DNA of 25,428 bases from JANMEX01 sp049696015. GTDB lineage: Bacteria; Pseudomonadota; Alphaproteobacteria; Rhizobiales; Rhizobiaceae. The position numbers and the translations under genes are program-made. The first letter of the stretch is position 1. Each line of letters opens with the position of its first letter. Below the pieces are notes generated by a model that saw only the letters and a list, made by a program, of their open reading frames with translations, was not told the origin of the DNA and searched no databases. The stretch lies in NCBI GenBank assembly GCA_049696015.1, contig JBAVTG010000093.1, positions 1 to 25,428 of the forward strand, read 5' to 3'. Below are positions 14,070 through 22,120 of this stretch, piece by piece.

Positions 14070-15455
14070 TCATGCGTAGCGGTTTGACAATACATGAAAG
14101 ATGGCGCGAATGGCCTGCGCTTCGCCGCCGACCGGCGCATGCGGCTTTTCGACTGGTGACCAGCCAAAAATATCGAAATGCGCCCAGGACTGCGCACTTC
14201 GTGCAAAGCGTTTGAGAAACAAGGCGGCGGTGATTGCGCCGGCGAAACCGTCTGTGGCGACATTGTTCATATCGGCGATTTTTGACGCGAGCTTCTTGTC
14301 ATAGCCCTGCCAAAGCGGCATGCGCCACAAGGGATCGGCAACGGCGACGGAAGCCTGCGCCAACTCAGATGCGAGCGCATCATCGTCGGTGAAAAACGGC
14401 GGCACATCCGGACCCAAAGCAACCCGCGCCGCGCCGGTCAGCGTTGCCATGTCAATCAGCAGATCCGGGCTGTCTTCCAGCGCATAAGTCAAAGCATCAG
14501 CCAGAATCAGCCGGCCTTCTGCATCCGTGTTGCCAATTTCGACGGTCATGCCAGAACGGCTGGCCAGCACATCGCCGGGCCGGAAGGCGCTGGCGGAAAT
14601 TGAATTCTCCACTGCGGGGATCATGACGCGAAGGCGGACATTGAGCTTGGATGTGATGATCAGGCGGGCAAGCGCCAGCACATTGGCCGCGCCGCCCATG
14701 TCTTTCTTCATCAGCAGCATGCCACTGGATGGTTTGATATCGAGGCCGCCGGTATCAAAGGCTACACCTTTGCCGACCAGCGTCAGCTTCGGCGCAGCTT
14801 TCGGCCCCCATGAAAAATCCATCAGCCGCGGTTCTTGCGATGCCGCGCGTCCGACTGCGTGAATCATCGGAAAGCCGCGTTCCAGCGCCGCGCCTTTGAT
14901 CACCTTGACGCGTGACTTGCCCAGTTTGGCTACTGCCTTCGCGGCTTCTTCAATCGCATCCGGCCCCATGTCATTGGCAGGAGTGTTGATGAGATCGCGC
15001 GCCAGGAAAACAGCGTCAGCGATGCGGGTTACGCCAACCGGATCGACGCCAACTGGCGCTGCAAGGGAGATACTGCGCGCCTTGTGCGTCTTGTACCTGT
15101 TAAAGCGATAACTGCCGCAAAGGAATGCCAAGACGGCCAGTTCCGGTTCCTCGAGCGCCCCTTCAAGATGCCAGTTTCCATCCGGCAGCGCATTGGCCAG
15201 TTTGCCAAAGCTCAGACGGTCATCGACTGATTGCCCGCCATGGCAAAACAATGCGCCGGCAACGGTGCCGCCATCGCCGGGCATCAACAGGAAATTTCCG
15301 CAGTTGGCTTCAAAGCCATGACTTCCGGCCCAGTTCTTGTGACTCTCGGAAAGCCGGTCTGGCAGAGAATCGCCTTGGCGGACCAGCCAAACCGGACTTG
15401 AATTCCCTGCCTGCAGCGCTGTCAATCGGACGCCGTTTGAAACTGTTTTCGCCAT
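14070..15455 (-). CDS. M17 family leucyl aminopeptidase
   Basis: Two-metal aminopeptidase that removes N-terminal residues from peptides in the cytoplasm. The 461-residue protein has the poorly conserved N-terminal domain (about 1-140) and the catalytic domain. Predicted metal ligands are K229, D234, D252, D311 and E313, with catalytic K241 and R315; the spacing matches that of E. coli PepA (270, 275, 293, 352, 354, 282, 356), each offset by 41. The signature NTDAEGRL is at 309-316. It is the first gene of the aminopeptidase-MarR-NlpC unit and is divergent from tadD. A TTAACCAT box lies just upstream. It may process peptides imported by Yej or released from muropeptides. Confidence 0.93.
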   Translation of the reverse strand: MAKTVSNGVRLTALQAGNSSPVWLVRQGDSLPDRLSESHKNWAGSHGFEANCGNFLLMPGDGGTVAGALFCHGGQSVDDRLSFGKLANALPDGNWHLEGALEEPELAVLAFLCGSYRFNRYKTHKARSISLAAPVGVDPVGVTRIADAVFLARDLINTPANDMGPDAIEEAAKAVAKLGKSRVKVIKGAALERGFPMIHAVGRAASQEPRLMDFSWGPKAAPKLTLVGKGVAFDTGGLDIKPSSGMLLMKKDMGGAANVLALARLIITSKLNVRLRVMIPAVENSISASAFRPGDVLASRSGMTVEIGNTDAEGRLILADALTYALEDSPDLLIDMATLTGAARVALGPDVPPFFTDDDALASELAQASVAVADPLWRMPLWQGYDKKLASKIADMNNVATDGFAGAITAALFLKRFARSAQSWAHFDIFGWSPVEKPHAPVGGEAQAIRAIFHVLSNRYA

Positions 15456-15473
15456 GTCGCCAAAGGATCCCGA

Positions 15474-15495
15474 TTAACCATTCATTAGGGTTAAC
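15474..15495. promoter_or_regulatory. Candidate CtrA-type box between the aminopeptidase and tadD
   Basis: TTAACCAT (15474-15481) is followed by ATTAGGGTTAAC, giving an inverted TTAACC/GGTTAA pair with a 9-base spacer (15474-15479 and 15489-15494) and a near match to TTAA-N7-TTAA. TTAACCAT and TTAA-N7-TTAA are described CtrA recognition forms in Caulobacter. It lies 72 bp upstream of tadD and 19 bp upstream of the aminopeptidase start, so it could act on either gene. Confidence 0.4.
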
Positions 15496-15566
15496 AGAAT
15501 ATTTCTAAACGTGAAATGCGCTGCCCGGCGTCCCGCCGATTTGCGTGAAGACGGAGAAACAGGCTC

Positions 15567-16385
15567 ATGTCCCCAAAGCTGCGGTCATCCTTTTTGAAAA
15601 CCACAGCGAGCCTTGCTCTTGTGTCGATTACGCTTGGCGTCAGCGGCTGCGGAACCAGCAAAATGACCACCGGTTCCATATCAAGGTCAGCTTCGAGCCA
15701 ATCTCTGGATTCCATGAACGGCCAGCAACTTGCCGCATCGCGCGAGTCGATCGGCAGGGCTTACGAAAAAGACCCCAAGAACAGGGATGCGGCGATCGCC
15801 TACGCCAATGTGCTGAGGATGACAGGCCAAAACGAACAGGCTTTGGCGGTAATGCGCCAGACAGCGATTTATCACGCCAACGACCGTGCCGTTTTGGCAG
15901 CATATGGCAAAGCGCTTGCTGCAGTCGGACAATTTGACGGCGCTCTTGATGCGATCCAGCGGGCGCAACGGCCTGAGTTTCCGGATTGGAAACTCCTCTC
16001 CGCCGAAGGCGCAATCCTTGATCAACTTGGCCGTCCAGAAGAAGCGCGTGACCGCTACCGCAAGGCATCGGACCTCCAGCCAAACGAGGCCTCGATCCAA
16101 TCGAATCTTGGAATGTCCTACTTGCTGCAAGGCGATCTGAAGACCGCTGAAACCTACCTCGGCGCAGCCGCGCGCAGCCCGGGCGCCGATTCGACAGTGC
16201 GCCAGAATCTGGCGTTGGTGATTGGCCTGCAAGGCCGCTTCGATGAGGCCGAACAGGTGGCCCGCCGCGAACTTTCGCCCGAACAAGCGGAAGCCAACGT
16301 CGCCTATCTTCGCCGCATGTTGGCGCAGCAGGATTCGCTGTCGAAACTGAAGCAGGAAGACGGCGGCCAGGCGTCGAACGGCTGA
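15567..16385 (+). CDS. tadD: Tad pilus assembly TPR lipoprotein TadD
   Basis: Lipoprotein thought to help assemble or localise the outer-membrane secretin of the Tad/Flp pilus. The 272-residue protein has a lipoprotein signal peptide with lipobox GVSGC (lipidated Cys at 28), a Ser/Thr-rich linker (29-48) and several tetratricopeptide repeats (about 55-225), such as LGRPEEARDRYRKASDLQPN and LGMSYLLQGDLKTAETYLGA. It is transcribed towards tadC on the opposite strand, separated by a bidirectional terminator, so it belongs functionally but not transcriptionally to the cpa operon. The assignment to TadD rests on the lipoprotein-plus-TPR layout and its location. Confidence 0.88.
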   Translation: MSPKLRSSFLKTTASLALVSITLGVSGCGTSKMTTGSISRSASSQSLDSMNGQQLAASRESIGRAYEKDPKNRDAAIAYANVLRMTGQNEQALAVMRQTAIYHANDRAVLAAYGKALAAVGQFDGALDAIQRAQRPEFPDWKLLSAEGAILDQLGRPEEARDRYRKASDLQPNEASIQSNLGMSYLLQGDLKTAETYLGAAARSPGADSTVRQNLALVIGLQGRFDEAEQVARRELSPEQAEANVAYLRRMLAQQDSLSKLKQEDGGQASNG

Positions 16386-16416
16386 TCCACGGCGCCCTTC
16401 ACAACCGCAAGACAAG

Positions 16417-16447
16417 AAAAAGGCGCCGCACGGGCGCCTTTCTTTTT
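16417..16447. terminator. Bidirectional terminator between tadD and tadC
   Basis: AAAGGCGCC (16419-16427) and GGCGCCTTT (16433-16441) form a perfect 9-bp stem with a 5-base loop. It is flanked by an A-run on the left and TTTCTTTTT on the right, so it can end transcription of both convergent genes. Confidence 0.88.
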
Positions 16448-16472
16448 GACTGCTATTTTCATGATTGATCCG

Positions 16473-17516
16473 TCAGTTGGCGGAGACGCCTTCGGACTGA
16501 GGAGCCTTGTCGCCGAAGATGCCGCCGTTTGCCGAGATCGAGATACCGGCTGGTCCCAGAATGACGATGAAAAGCACTGGCAAGAAAAACAGGATCATTG
16601 GCACGGTCAGCTTTGGCGGCAGGGCTGCGGCCTTCTTCTCAGCTTCGTTCAAGCGCATTTCGCGGCTTTCCTGCGACAGCACACGCAGCGCAGTTGCAAC
16701 GGGCGTGCCGTATCGCTCAGCCTGGATCAGGGCCTGCGAGACGGACTTGACCGAGTCAAGGCCCGTACGATTGGCAAGATTTTCATAAGCCTGCCGACGC
16801 TCGGGCAAGAAGGAAAGCTCGGCAGTCGTCAGCACCAGTTCTTCTGCCAGCTCAACAGATTGCGAACCAATTTCATCTGAAACCTTGCGGAACGCGCCTT
16901 CGGTCGGGATACCTGATTCAACGCAGATCAGCATCAGGTCAAGTGCGTCAGGCCAAGCGCGCTGAATGGACTGGCGGCGTTTGCCGACACGGTTTGAGAT
17001 GTACATATTGGGTGTGTAAAAGCCCGCGTAAGCCACACAGACACAGATGAACCACTTCATCATGGTCGAATGCTCAGCAAACCCGCCCAGCACAAAAACA
17101 TAGATCACTGCACCGAGAAACGCGACGAATGGCAAAACAAAACGCAGGAACAGAAACATGACCAGCGGATTCTGACCGCGAAAGCCAGCCATACGCAGCC
17201 GGTTGACGGTGTTTTCGTCAGCGAGCGCTTTCTTCAGGTCAAGACCATCCACGATCGCCAGAATGCCAGCCTTCTGGCTGGCTTCCTTGAGGCTGCCACC
17301 CTTGCGCCGGCGATCCGCGTCCACAGCCAGTTTCGCACGTTCACGCGCCTTGATCGCATCGCGCTCGATGGCGACGCTTTTCATCCGGCTCTGCAATTCG
17401 TTGCCGGTGAGAAATGGCATCAGCACCGTAAAAATGGTGGCAAAGACGGCAAGTCCGGTCAAAGCAACAAAAAGGAATTGCGGATCTGTGATGTTGTTCA
17501 TGAAGGAGGTGATCAT
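16473..17516 (-). CDS. tadC: Tad pilus inner-membrane platform protein TadC
   Basis: Polytopic membrane protein of the type II secretion F superfamily, partner of TadB in the pilus assembly platform. The 347-residue protein has an N-terminal membrane segment (about 14-36), a charged cytoplasmic stretch (43-100), two membrane segments (about 118-142 and 150-170), and the T2SF domain with LDLMLICVESGIPTEGAFRK. A final hydrophobic segment (about 307-330) includes PMILFFLPVLFIVILGPAG. The start at ATG 17516 is supported by AAGGAG 8 bases upstream, which overlaps the tadB stop; an in-frame ATG at 17501 lacks one. It is the last gene of the cpa operon. Confidence 0.92.
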   Translation of the reverse strand: MITSFMNNITDPQFLFVALTGLAVFATIFTVLMPFLTGNELQSRMKSVAIERDAIKARERAKLAVDADRRRKGGSLKEASQKAGILAIVDGLDLKKALADENTVNRLRMAGFRGQNPLVMFLFLRFVLPFVAFLGAVIYVFVLGGFAEHSTMMKWFICVCVAYAGFYTPNMYISNRVGKRRQSIQRAWPDALDLMLICVESGIPTEGAFRKVSDEIGSQSVELAEELVLTTAELSFLPERRQAYENLANRTGLDSVKSVSQALIQAERYGTPVATALRVLSQESREMRLNEAEKKAAALPPKLTVPMILFFLPVLFIVILGPAGISISANGGIFGDKAPQSEGVSAN

Positions 17517-17530
17517 CCTGCATACTCCTT
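17503..17530 (-). promoter_or_regulatory. Unusual tadC ribosome-binding region with a 16S-tail-like sequence
   Basis: On the mRNA strand the tadC Shine-Dalgarno AAGGAG (17530-17525) is followed, within the first five codons, by GATCACCTCCTT (17514-17503). This matches the anti-Shine-Dalgarno end of bacterial 16S rRNA. The CTCCTT part is exactly complementary to the tadC Shine-Dalgarno, so a hairpin could mask the start. The sequence is directly visible; the masking effect is inferred. Confidence 0.45.
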
Positions 17531-18542
17531 ACATGTCAAAGTTAATCATTTTCTTCATGACCATGATGCCGATCGACATCCAGGTCAGGCCGATGCCAAG
17601 CAGCATGTGACCTGTGCTGGTCGTGAACAAAAGCATGATGTAGTCGGGCGAAGACAGATAGACCAGAAGCGTGACGATGAACGGCAACGCGCCGATGATG
17701 GCGGCGGACGCCTTGGCTTCCATGGATAGCGCCGCCACTTTCGCCTTCATCTTCTTGCGGTCGCGCAAGACGCGCGACAGGTTGCCGAGCGCTTCAGAAA
17801 GATTGCCGCCGGCCTGCGACTGGATCTGGATGACGATGCCAAAAAAGTTGGCTTCGGGGCTTGGCATTGTTTCATAGAGCTTGCCACAGGCTTCCGGGAT
17901 TGAAAGGCCGACCTGCTGCTGGTCAATGATACGCTGGAATTCGGTCCTCACCGGTTCCTTTGCTTCATTTGCAATCAGCTTGAGCCCGTCGTTGAGCGGC
18001 AAGCCGGACTTGACGGCGCGGACAATGATGTCGATGGCATTTGGAAATTCCTCGAGGAATTTCTTGATGCGGCGCTTGCGCAGGAACGCAACGATCCAGC
18101 GGGGCAGACCGACGCCGAAGACCAATGCTGCGCCGGGAAGCCCAAGCAGCGGTCCGCCAAAAATAAAGTATAGCAACGAGGCAACGAATGCCGCGGCGCC
18201 TGACATGATATAGAATTTCTTCATGTCGACGTTAAGCCCGGCCTGCATCATCTGCACTTTCAACGGCGGGCGCTTGACCATCTTGTCACGGTTTTTTTGC
18301 CGATCTTCAAGGTCCTTGAGATTGTCCTGAACCGCCTTGCGACGCTTGTTGGCATCGTTGGCCTTGTCCTTGGCCATTCGCGCGGAATTGCGATCGGTAT
18401 CTGCGGCTTGAATTGTCTTCAGCCGCTTGTCGCTGCGGTTTTCCTGTTCGATCTTCTGGAACAAGAACGCATATACAAGCGCCGCCCCGCTGAAACCGGC
18501 AAGGACGATGAACGCCAATGTGCTCGTGTCTAGACCAAACAT
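17529..18542 (-). CDS. tadB: Tad pilus inner-membrane platform protein TadB
   Basis: Second T2SF-type platform protein, expected to pair with TadC at the inner membrane above the CpaF motor. The 337-residue protein has an N-terminal membrane segment (about 9-28), a strongly charged cytoplasmic region (30-95), two membrane segments (about 110-150), the T2SF domain with EEFPNAIDIIVRAVKSGLPL, and two C-terminal membrane segments (about 280-330). The SQAGGNLSEALGNLSRVLR motif is typical. It starts 18 bp after the cpaF stop, and its stop overlaps the tadC Shine-Dalgarno, so the three are co-expressed. Confidence 0.92.
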   Translation of the reverse strand: MFGLDTSTLAFIVLAGFSGAALVYAFLFQKIEQENRSDKRLKTIQAADTDRNSARMAKDKANDANKRRKAVQDNLKDLEDRQKNRDKMVKRPPLKVQMMQAGLNVDMKKFYIMSGAAAFVASLLYFIFGGPLLGLPGAALVFGVGLPRWIVAFLRKRRIKKFLEEFPNAIDIIVRAVKSGLPLNDGLKLIANEAKEPVRTEFQRIIDQQQVGLSIPEACGKLYETMPSPEANFFGIVIQIQSQAGGNLSEALGNLSRVLRDRKKMKAKVAALSMEAKASAAIIGALPFIVTLLVYLSSPDYIMLLFTTSTGHMLLGIGLTWMSIGIMVMKKMINFDM

Positions 18543-18560
18543 GTCAACTCACCCTGATGC

Positions 18561-20027
18561 CTAGTTGCGCATCTGCTCCATGGAATCCAATGCGGTCGCC
18601 AGGCGCTGTTCTTCATTGAAGTAACGCGCCCGATCCCAGAAATGCGGACGGCCGACACCGGTTGAAACATGCTTGCCGATGATCTTGCCGGCAGCATCTT
18701 CACCGCGCATGTCATAGAGCATCAAGTCTTGCGTAATGATTACGTCGCCTTCCATGCCGATCACTTCAGTGATGTGGGTGATGCGGCGCGAGCCGTCGCG
18801 CAGTCGCATCGCCTGAATGATGATGTCGACCGAGCCAACGATGATTTCGCGCACGGTTTTCTGCGGCAGCGTGAAGCCACCCATGGCAATCATCGATTCA
18901 ATACGGTTCAGACATTCCCGCGGCGAGTTGGAGTGGATCGTTCCCATCGAGCCGTCGTGGCCGGTGTTCATCGCCTGCAGCAAGTCAAATACTTCCGGTC
19001 CGCGGACTTCGCCGACGATGATGCGTTCAGGACGCATGCGCAGGCAGTTCTTGACCAGGTCGGTCATGGTGATCTGACCTTCGCCCTCAAGGTTGGGCGG
19101 GCGGGTTTCGAGACGCACGACATGCGGCTGCTGCAGCTGCAATTCAGCCGAGTCTTCGCAAGTGATAATGCGCTCGTCGCGATCGATGTAGTTGGTCAGG
19201 CAATTGAGAAGCGTTGTCTTGCCCGAACCCGTGCCGCCGGATATGACGACGTTGCAGCGGACACGCCCGATGATCTGCAGGAGCGTTGCGCCTTCCGGCG
19301 AAATCGCTCCGAACTTGACCAGTTGATCGAGAGTCAGCTTGTCCTTCTTGAATTTGCGGATGGTCAGCGCAGCGCCATCAATGGCCAGCGGCGGGGCGAT
19401 AACGTTAACGCGCGAACCGTCAGGCAGACGCGCGTCGCAAATCGGGCTTGATTCATCGACGCGGCGGCCTACCTGCGACACGATGCGCTGGCAGATGTTC
19501 AAAAGCTGCTGGTTGTCGCGAAAACGAATGTTGGTTTCCTGAACCTTGCCGGCCACTTCGATGTAGGTCTTCTTGGCGCCATTGACCATGATATCGGCGA
19601 TGTCATCGCGGGCCAGGAGCGGTTCGAGCGGGCCATAGCCGAGAACATCGTTGCAGATGTCTTCAAGCAATTCCTCCTGCTCGGCAATCGTCATGGCGAA
19701 ATTCTTGATCGCAATGATGTCGTTGACGATGTCGCGGATTTCCTCGCGCGCCGTGTCAGCATCAAGCTTGGCAAGCTGCGACAGGTCGATCGTATCAATC
19801 AGCGCCGAGAATACCTGAGATTTCGTGTCATAGTAATTGTCGTTTTTCTCGCGCGACGGTCGTTGTCCCTGCGGGTTCACATTCACTGCCATTGCCGGCA
19901 TTGGCGCGGACGCGGCTGCCTGAGAGGCGGCTGCCACCGGCGCCGACGCCGCAATTGCAGACGCGGCGGGCGCCCGTATCTCGGTCACCGGCTTTGAACC
20001 ACCGTCACTGCCTCTTTTGCCAAACAT
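18561..20027 (-). CDS. cpaF: Tad pilus assembly ATPase CpaF (TadA)
   Basis: Hexameric secretion ATPase of the type II/IV family that powers Flp pilus assembly on the cytoplasmic face. The 488-residue protein has an Ala/Pro-rich N-terminal linker (18-50), an N-terminal domain with the GYGPLEPLLARDDIADIMVN signature (130-149), and the motor domain. Motor motifs are Walker A GGTGSGKTT (264-272), an acidic box around ITCEDSAELQL (288-298), Walker B IIVGE (336-340) and a His box GHDGSMGTIHSNSP (356-369). All key residues are present. It lies 35 bp downstream of cpaE and 18 bp upstream of tadB. Confidence 0.96.
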   Translation of the reverse strand: MFGKRGSDGGSKPVTEIRAPAASAIAASAPVAAASQAAASAPMPAMAVNVNPQGQRPSREKNDNYYDTKSQVFSALIDTIDLSQLAKLDADTAREEIRDIVNDIIAIKNFAMTIAEQEELLEDICNDVLGYGPLEPLLARDDIADIMVNGAKKTYIEVAGKVQETNIRFRDNQQLLNICQRIVSQVGRRVDESSPICDARLPDGSRVNVIAPPLAIDGAALTIRKFKKDKLTLDQLVKFGAISPEGATLLQIIGRVRCNVVISGGTGSGKTTLLNCLTNYIDRDERIITCEDSAELQLQQPHVVRLETRPPNLEGEGQITMTDLVKNCLRMRPERIIVGEVRGPEVFDLLQAMNTGHDGSMGTIHSNSPRECLNRIESMIAMGGFTLPQKTVREIIVGSVDIIIQAMRLRDGSRRITHITEVIGMEGDVIITQDLMLYDMRGEDAAGKIIGKHVSTGVGRPHFWDRARYFNEEQRLATALDSMEQMRN

Positions 20028-20062
20028 CTCGTCACCCGGTACTTTTCAGAATTGAACGAAGC

Positions 20063-21346
20063 TCAAGCCTTCTTGGTCCGCAACTTCGCAAGAATGGATT
20101 GAAGACCCTGCTTTTTCTTCGCTTTGACTTCAGAGCGGCCCGTTACGACGTGGGCGATGTCACTCATCATTTTCGTGATCGGATTGTTGGCATCAAATTC
20201 GGCAAGCATCCGGCCGTTGTTTGCCGCATTGCCGAACAGTTGCGGATCGAACGGAATTGTCGCAACCGGCTCGAGGCCCAACGGTTCGCAGAAATCGGCC
20301 GGGGAAATTTCCGGACGTTTGGGGATGCCGACCTGGTTCAGGACCAGACGCGGTGAAAAGTCGTTCGGCCGCAGCTTGCGGATCATGTCGATGAGATTCT
20401 TTGTGTTGCGCAGGTTTGCCAATTCCGGCGTCGCGACAATCAAGATCTCGTCGGCACGGGCCAGTGTCGTGCGGGTCCAGCCGTTCCAGACATGGGGAAT
20501 GTCCAAGACGACCGTTGGCGCGCTGCGCTGTGCGATCTCGATGATTTGTGAAAACGCATCGGCTTCGAAATCATAGACGCGGTCAAGCGTGGATGGCGCG
20601 GCCAGAAGCGACAGTCTTTCGGAGCATTGCGCCAAAAGCCTGTCGAGATAGACTTCATCAATACGCTCAGGCGAGAAGACTGCTTCGGCAATGCCTTGCG
20701 CAGGATCCTGGTCGAAATTGATATTGGCCGTGCCAAACGGCAGATCCATGTCGGCAATGACGACTTCATTCTTGAACAGCGACGAAACCATCCATGCAAG
20801 ATTGTGGGCGATGGTTGAAGAACCCACGCCACCCTTGGCGCCGATGACGGCAATTGTCTTACCAATCGGCGCGGCGTCGGGCGTGATGTAGATGCCTGAA
20901 ATCACGGCAATGACGTCAGCGAGCGAAACCGGGGCAACCATGTATTCCGAAATGCCTGCCCGGATCATCTCCCGATAGAGCGTGACATCATTGTAGTGGC
21001 CGATGACCACGACCTTGGTTGTCGGATCACAGACTTCCGCAAGTCCCGACAATTCCGCCATGATCGCGCGCGGCTCAGCGGAGGACTCGAGAATGATCAG
21101 GTTTGGAGTCGGGTTGGAATGATAGTATTCAACGGCAGTCGATACACCGCCGCGCTCGACGCGCATATGGGCTCGCGCCAGCCGGCGGTCTGCCATCACC
21201 CGCTCCATCGGCTTGGCGACAGAATCGGTTTCGCAAAATGCCTGGATTGAAATGCGCGGAACCGGTCTCAGCTCCTGCATTGCGGCAATTTCTGTTTCGT
21301 TTGCCGGTTCGAATTCCGGTGCGTGGTCAAGGGCCAGATTGGACAT
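20063..21346 (-). CDS. cpaE: Tad pilus localisation ATPase CpaE (TadZ)
   Basis: ParA/MinD-like protein that positions the pilus machine, usually at a cell pole. The 427-residue protein has a receiver-like N-terminal domain (about 31-155) in which the strand end where a receiver would carry its phosphoacceptor reads LIILESSAEP, without an Asp, so phosphorylation is unlikely, as is common in TadZ. The ATPase domain follows, with a deviant Walker A KGGVGSST (171-178) and the segment DMDLPFGTANINFD (199-212). The tail is Lys-rich. It starts 22 bp downstream of cpaD and precedes cpaF. Confidence 0.93.
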   Translation of the reverse strand: MSNLALDHAPEFEPANETEIAAMQELRPVPRISIQAFCETDSVAKPMERVMADRRLARAHMRVERGGVSTAVEYYHSNPTPNLIILESSAEPRAIMAELSGLAEVCDPTTKVVVIGHYNDVTLYREMIRAGISEYMVAPVSLADVIAVISGIYITPDAAPIGKTIAVIGAKGGVGSSTIAHNLAWMVSSLFKNEVVIADMDLPFGTANINFDQDPAQGIAEAVFSPERIDEVYLDRLLAQCSERLSLLAAPSTLDRVYDFEADAFSQIIEIAQRSAPTVVLDIPHVWNGWTRTTLARADEILIVATPELANLRNTKNLIDMIRKLRPNDFSPRLVLNQVGIPKRPEISPADFCEPLGLEPVATIPFDPQLFGNAANNGRMLAEFDANNPITKMMSDIAHVVTGRSEVKAKKKQGLQSILAKLRTKKA

Positions 21347-21368
21347 GTTGTTTTACCTATCCCACAAA

Positions 21369-22106
21369 TCAATAGTCGATTTCAGAGCGGCCAGGCGCCG
21401 GCGTTTCCTGGTATTTCTTGATCACATTGCCGCGTTTGGCCGGATCGACCTGCGTGACGGCCCGCGGTCCGAGCAGATCGGCGGGGTTCGCGATCATCGC
21501 AGCAAGGTTGTTCTGATAGGAACAGCCAAAGTCCGCGTAATGTTTGTTTTCGGTATCCTGAGTCAGGTCTTCCGGCCATTTGCCGCACTTGTCGGTCGAG
21601 GCAGCCAAGGCGCGATAGGCGATCCGGATCGGGTTTGCACCGTCGCTTGTCGGCGGCGCGTAACTCATTGTGATGATGTGGCCGGACATGACGCCACCCT
21701 TGCGCAAGGCTGCAACCACATCCGACTGGACGCGCTTGGCGGCAGCAGCGTTTGTGCCGTGCGAGGGAAGCATGACTTGCACCGGACCAGAACCGTTTGC
21801 CATGTACTGGGCGACAAACCCTTCGATAACTGACCTTTGAGCCAGCGAAATACCGCGGTCGCTTGCGCCGACGAGCACATCCAGATGCTCCTCCTGCTCG
21901 GCAATCGAAATGGGGTGATTGGTGCGGTAGTCATCCGGAATGGAGCCGACCTCAATGTGGTGCCGGTTCTGGAACATGCCGCAACCTGGAAGGAAGAGCA
22001 TTGCCGAGGCAATGATCGCCAGATGCACGGCGCCGGACTTCAGCGACGATGATGCCGCCTGCTCACCGGACTTGGATTTGGACTGGTTCAAATCGACGCG
22101 AGACAT
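21369..22106 (-). CDS. cpaD: Tad pilus outer-membrane lipoprotein CpaD
   Basis: Outer-membrane lipoprotein of the Tad secretion complex. The 245-residue protein has an unusually long polar n-region (about 26 residues), a hydrophobic core and lipobox FLPGC with the Cys at 42. The rest contains the CpaD features HPISIAEQEEHLDVLV and the C-terminal NPADLLGPRAVTQVDPAKR segment, in which Cys residues (KCGKW and GCSYQNNLA) may pair. ATG 22106 was chosen because GGAGAG lies 6-7 bases upstream; a GTG at 22124 overlapping the cpaC stop is the alternative. It is the third gene of the operon, between cpaC and cpaE. Confidence 0.9.
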   Translation of the reverse strand: MSRVDLNQSKSKSGEQAASSSLKSGAVHLAIIASAMLFLPGCGMFQNRHHIEVGSIPDDYRTNHPISIAEQEEHLDVLVGASDRGISLAQRSVIEGFVAQYMANGSGPVQVMLPSHGTNAAAAKRVQSDVVAALRKGGVMSGHIITMSYAPPTSDGANPIRIAYRALAASTDKCGKWPEDLTQDTENKHYADFGCSYQNNLAAMIANPADLLGPRAVTQVDPAKRGNVIKKYQETPAPGRSEIDY

Positions 22107-22120
22107 GTTTCTCTCTCCGG

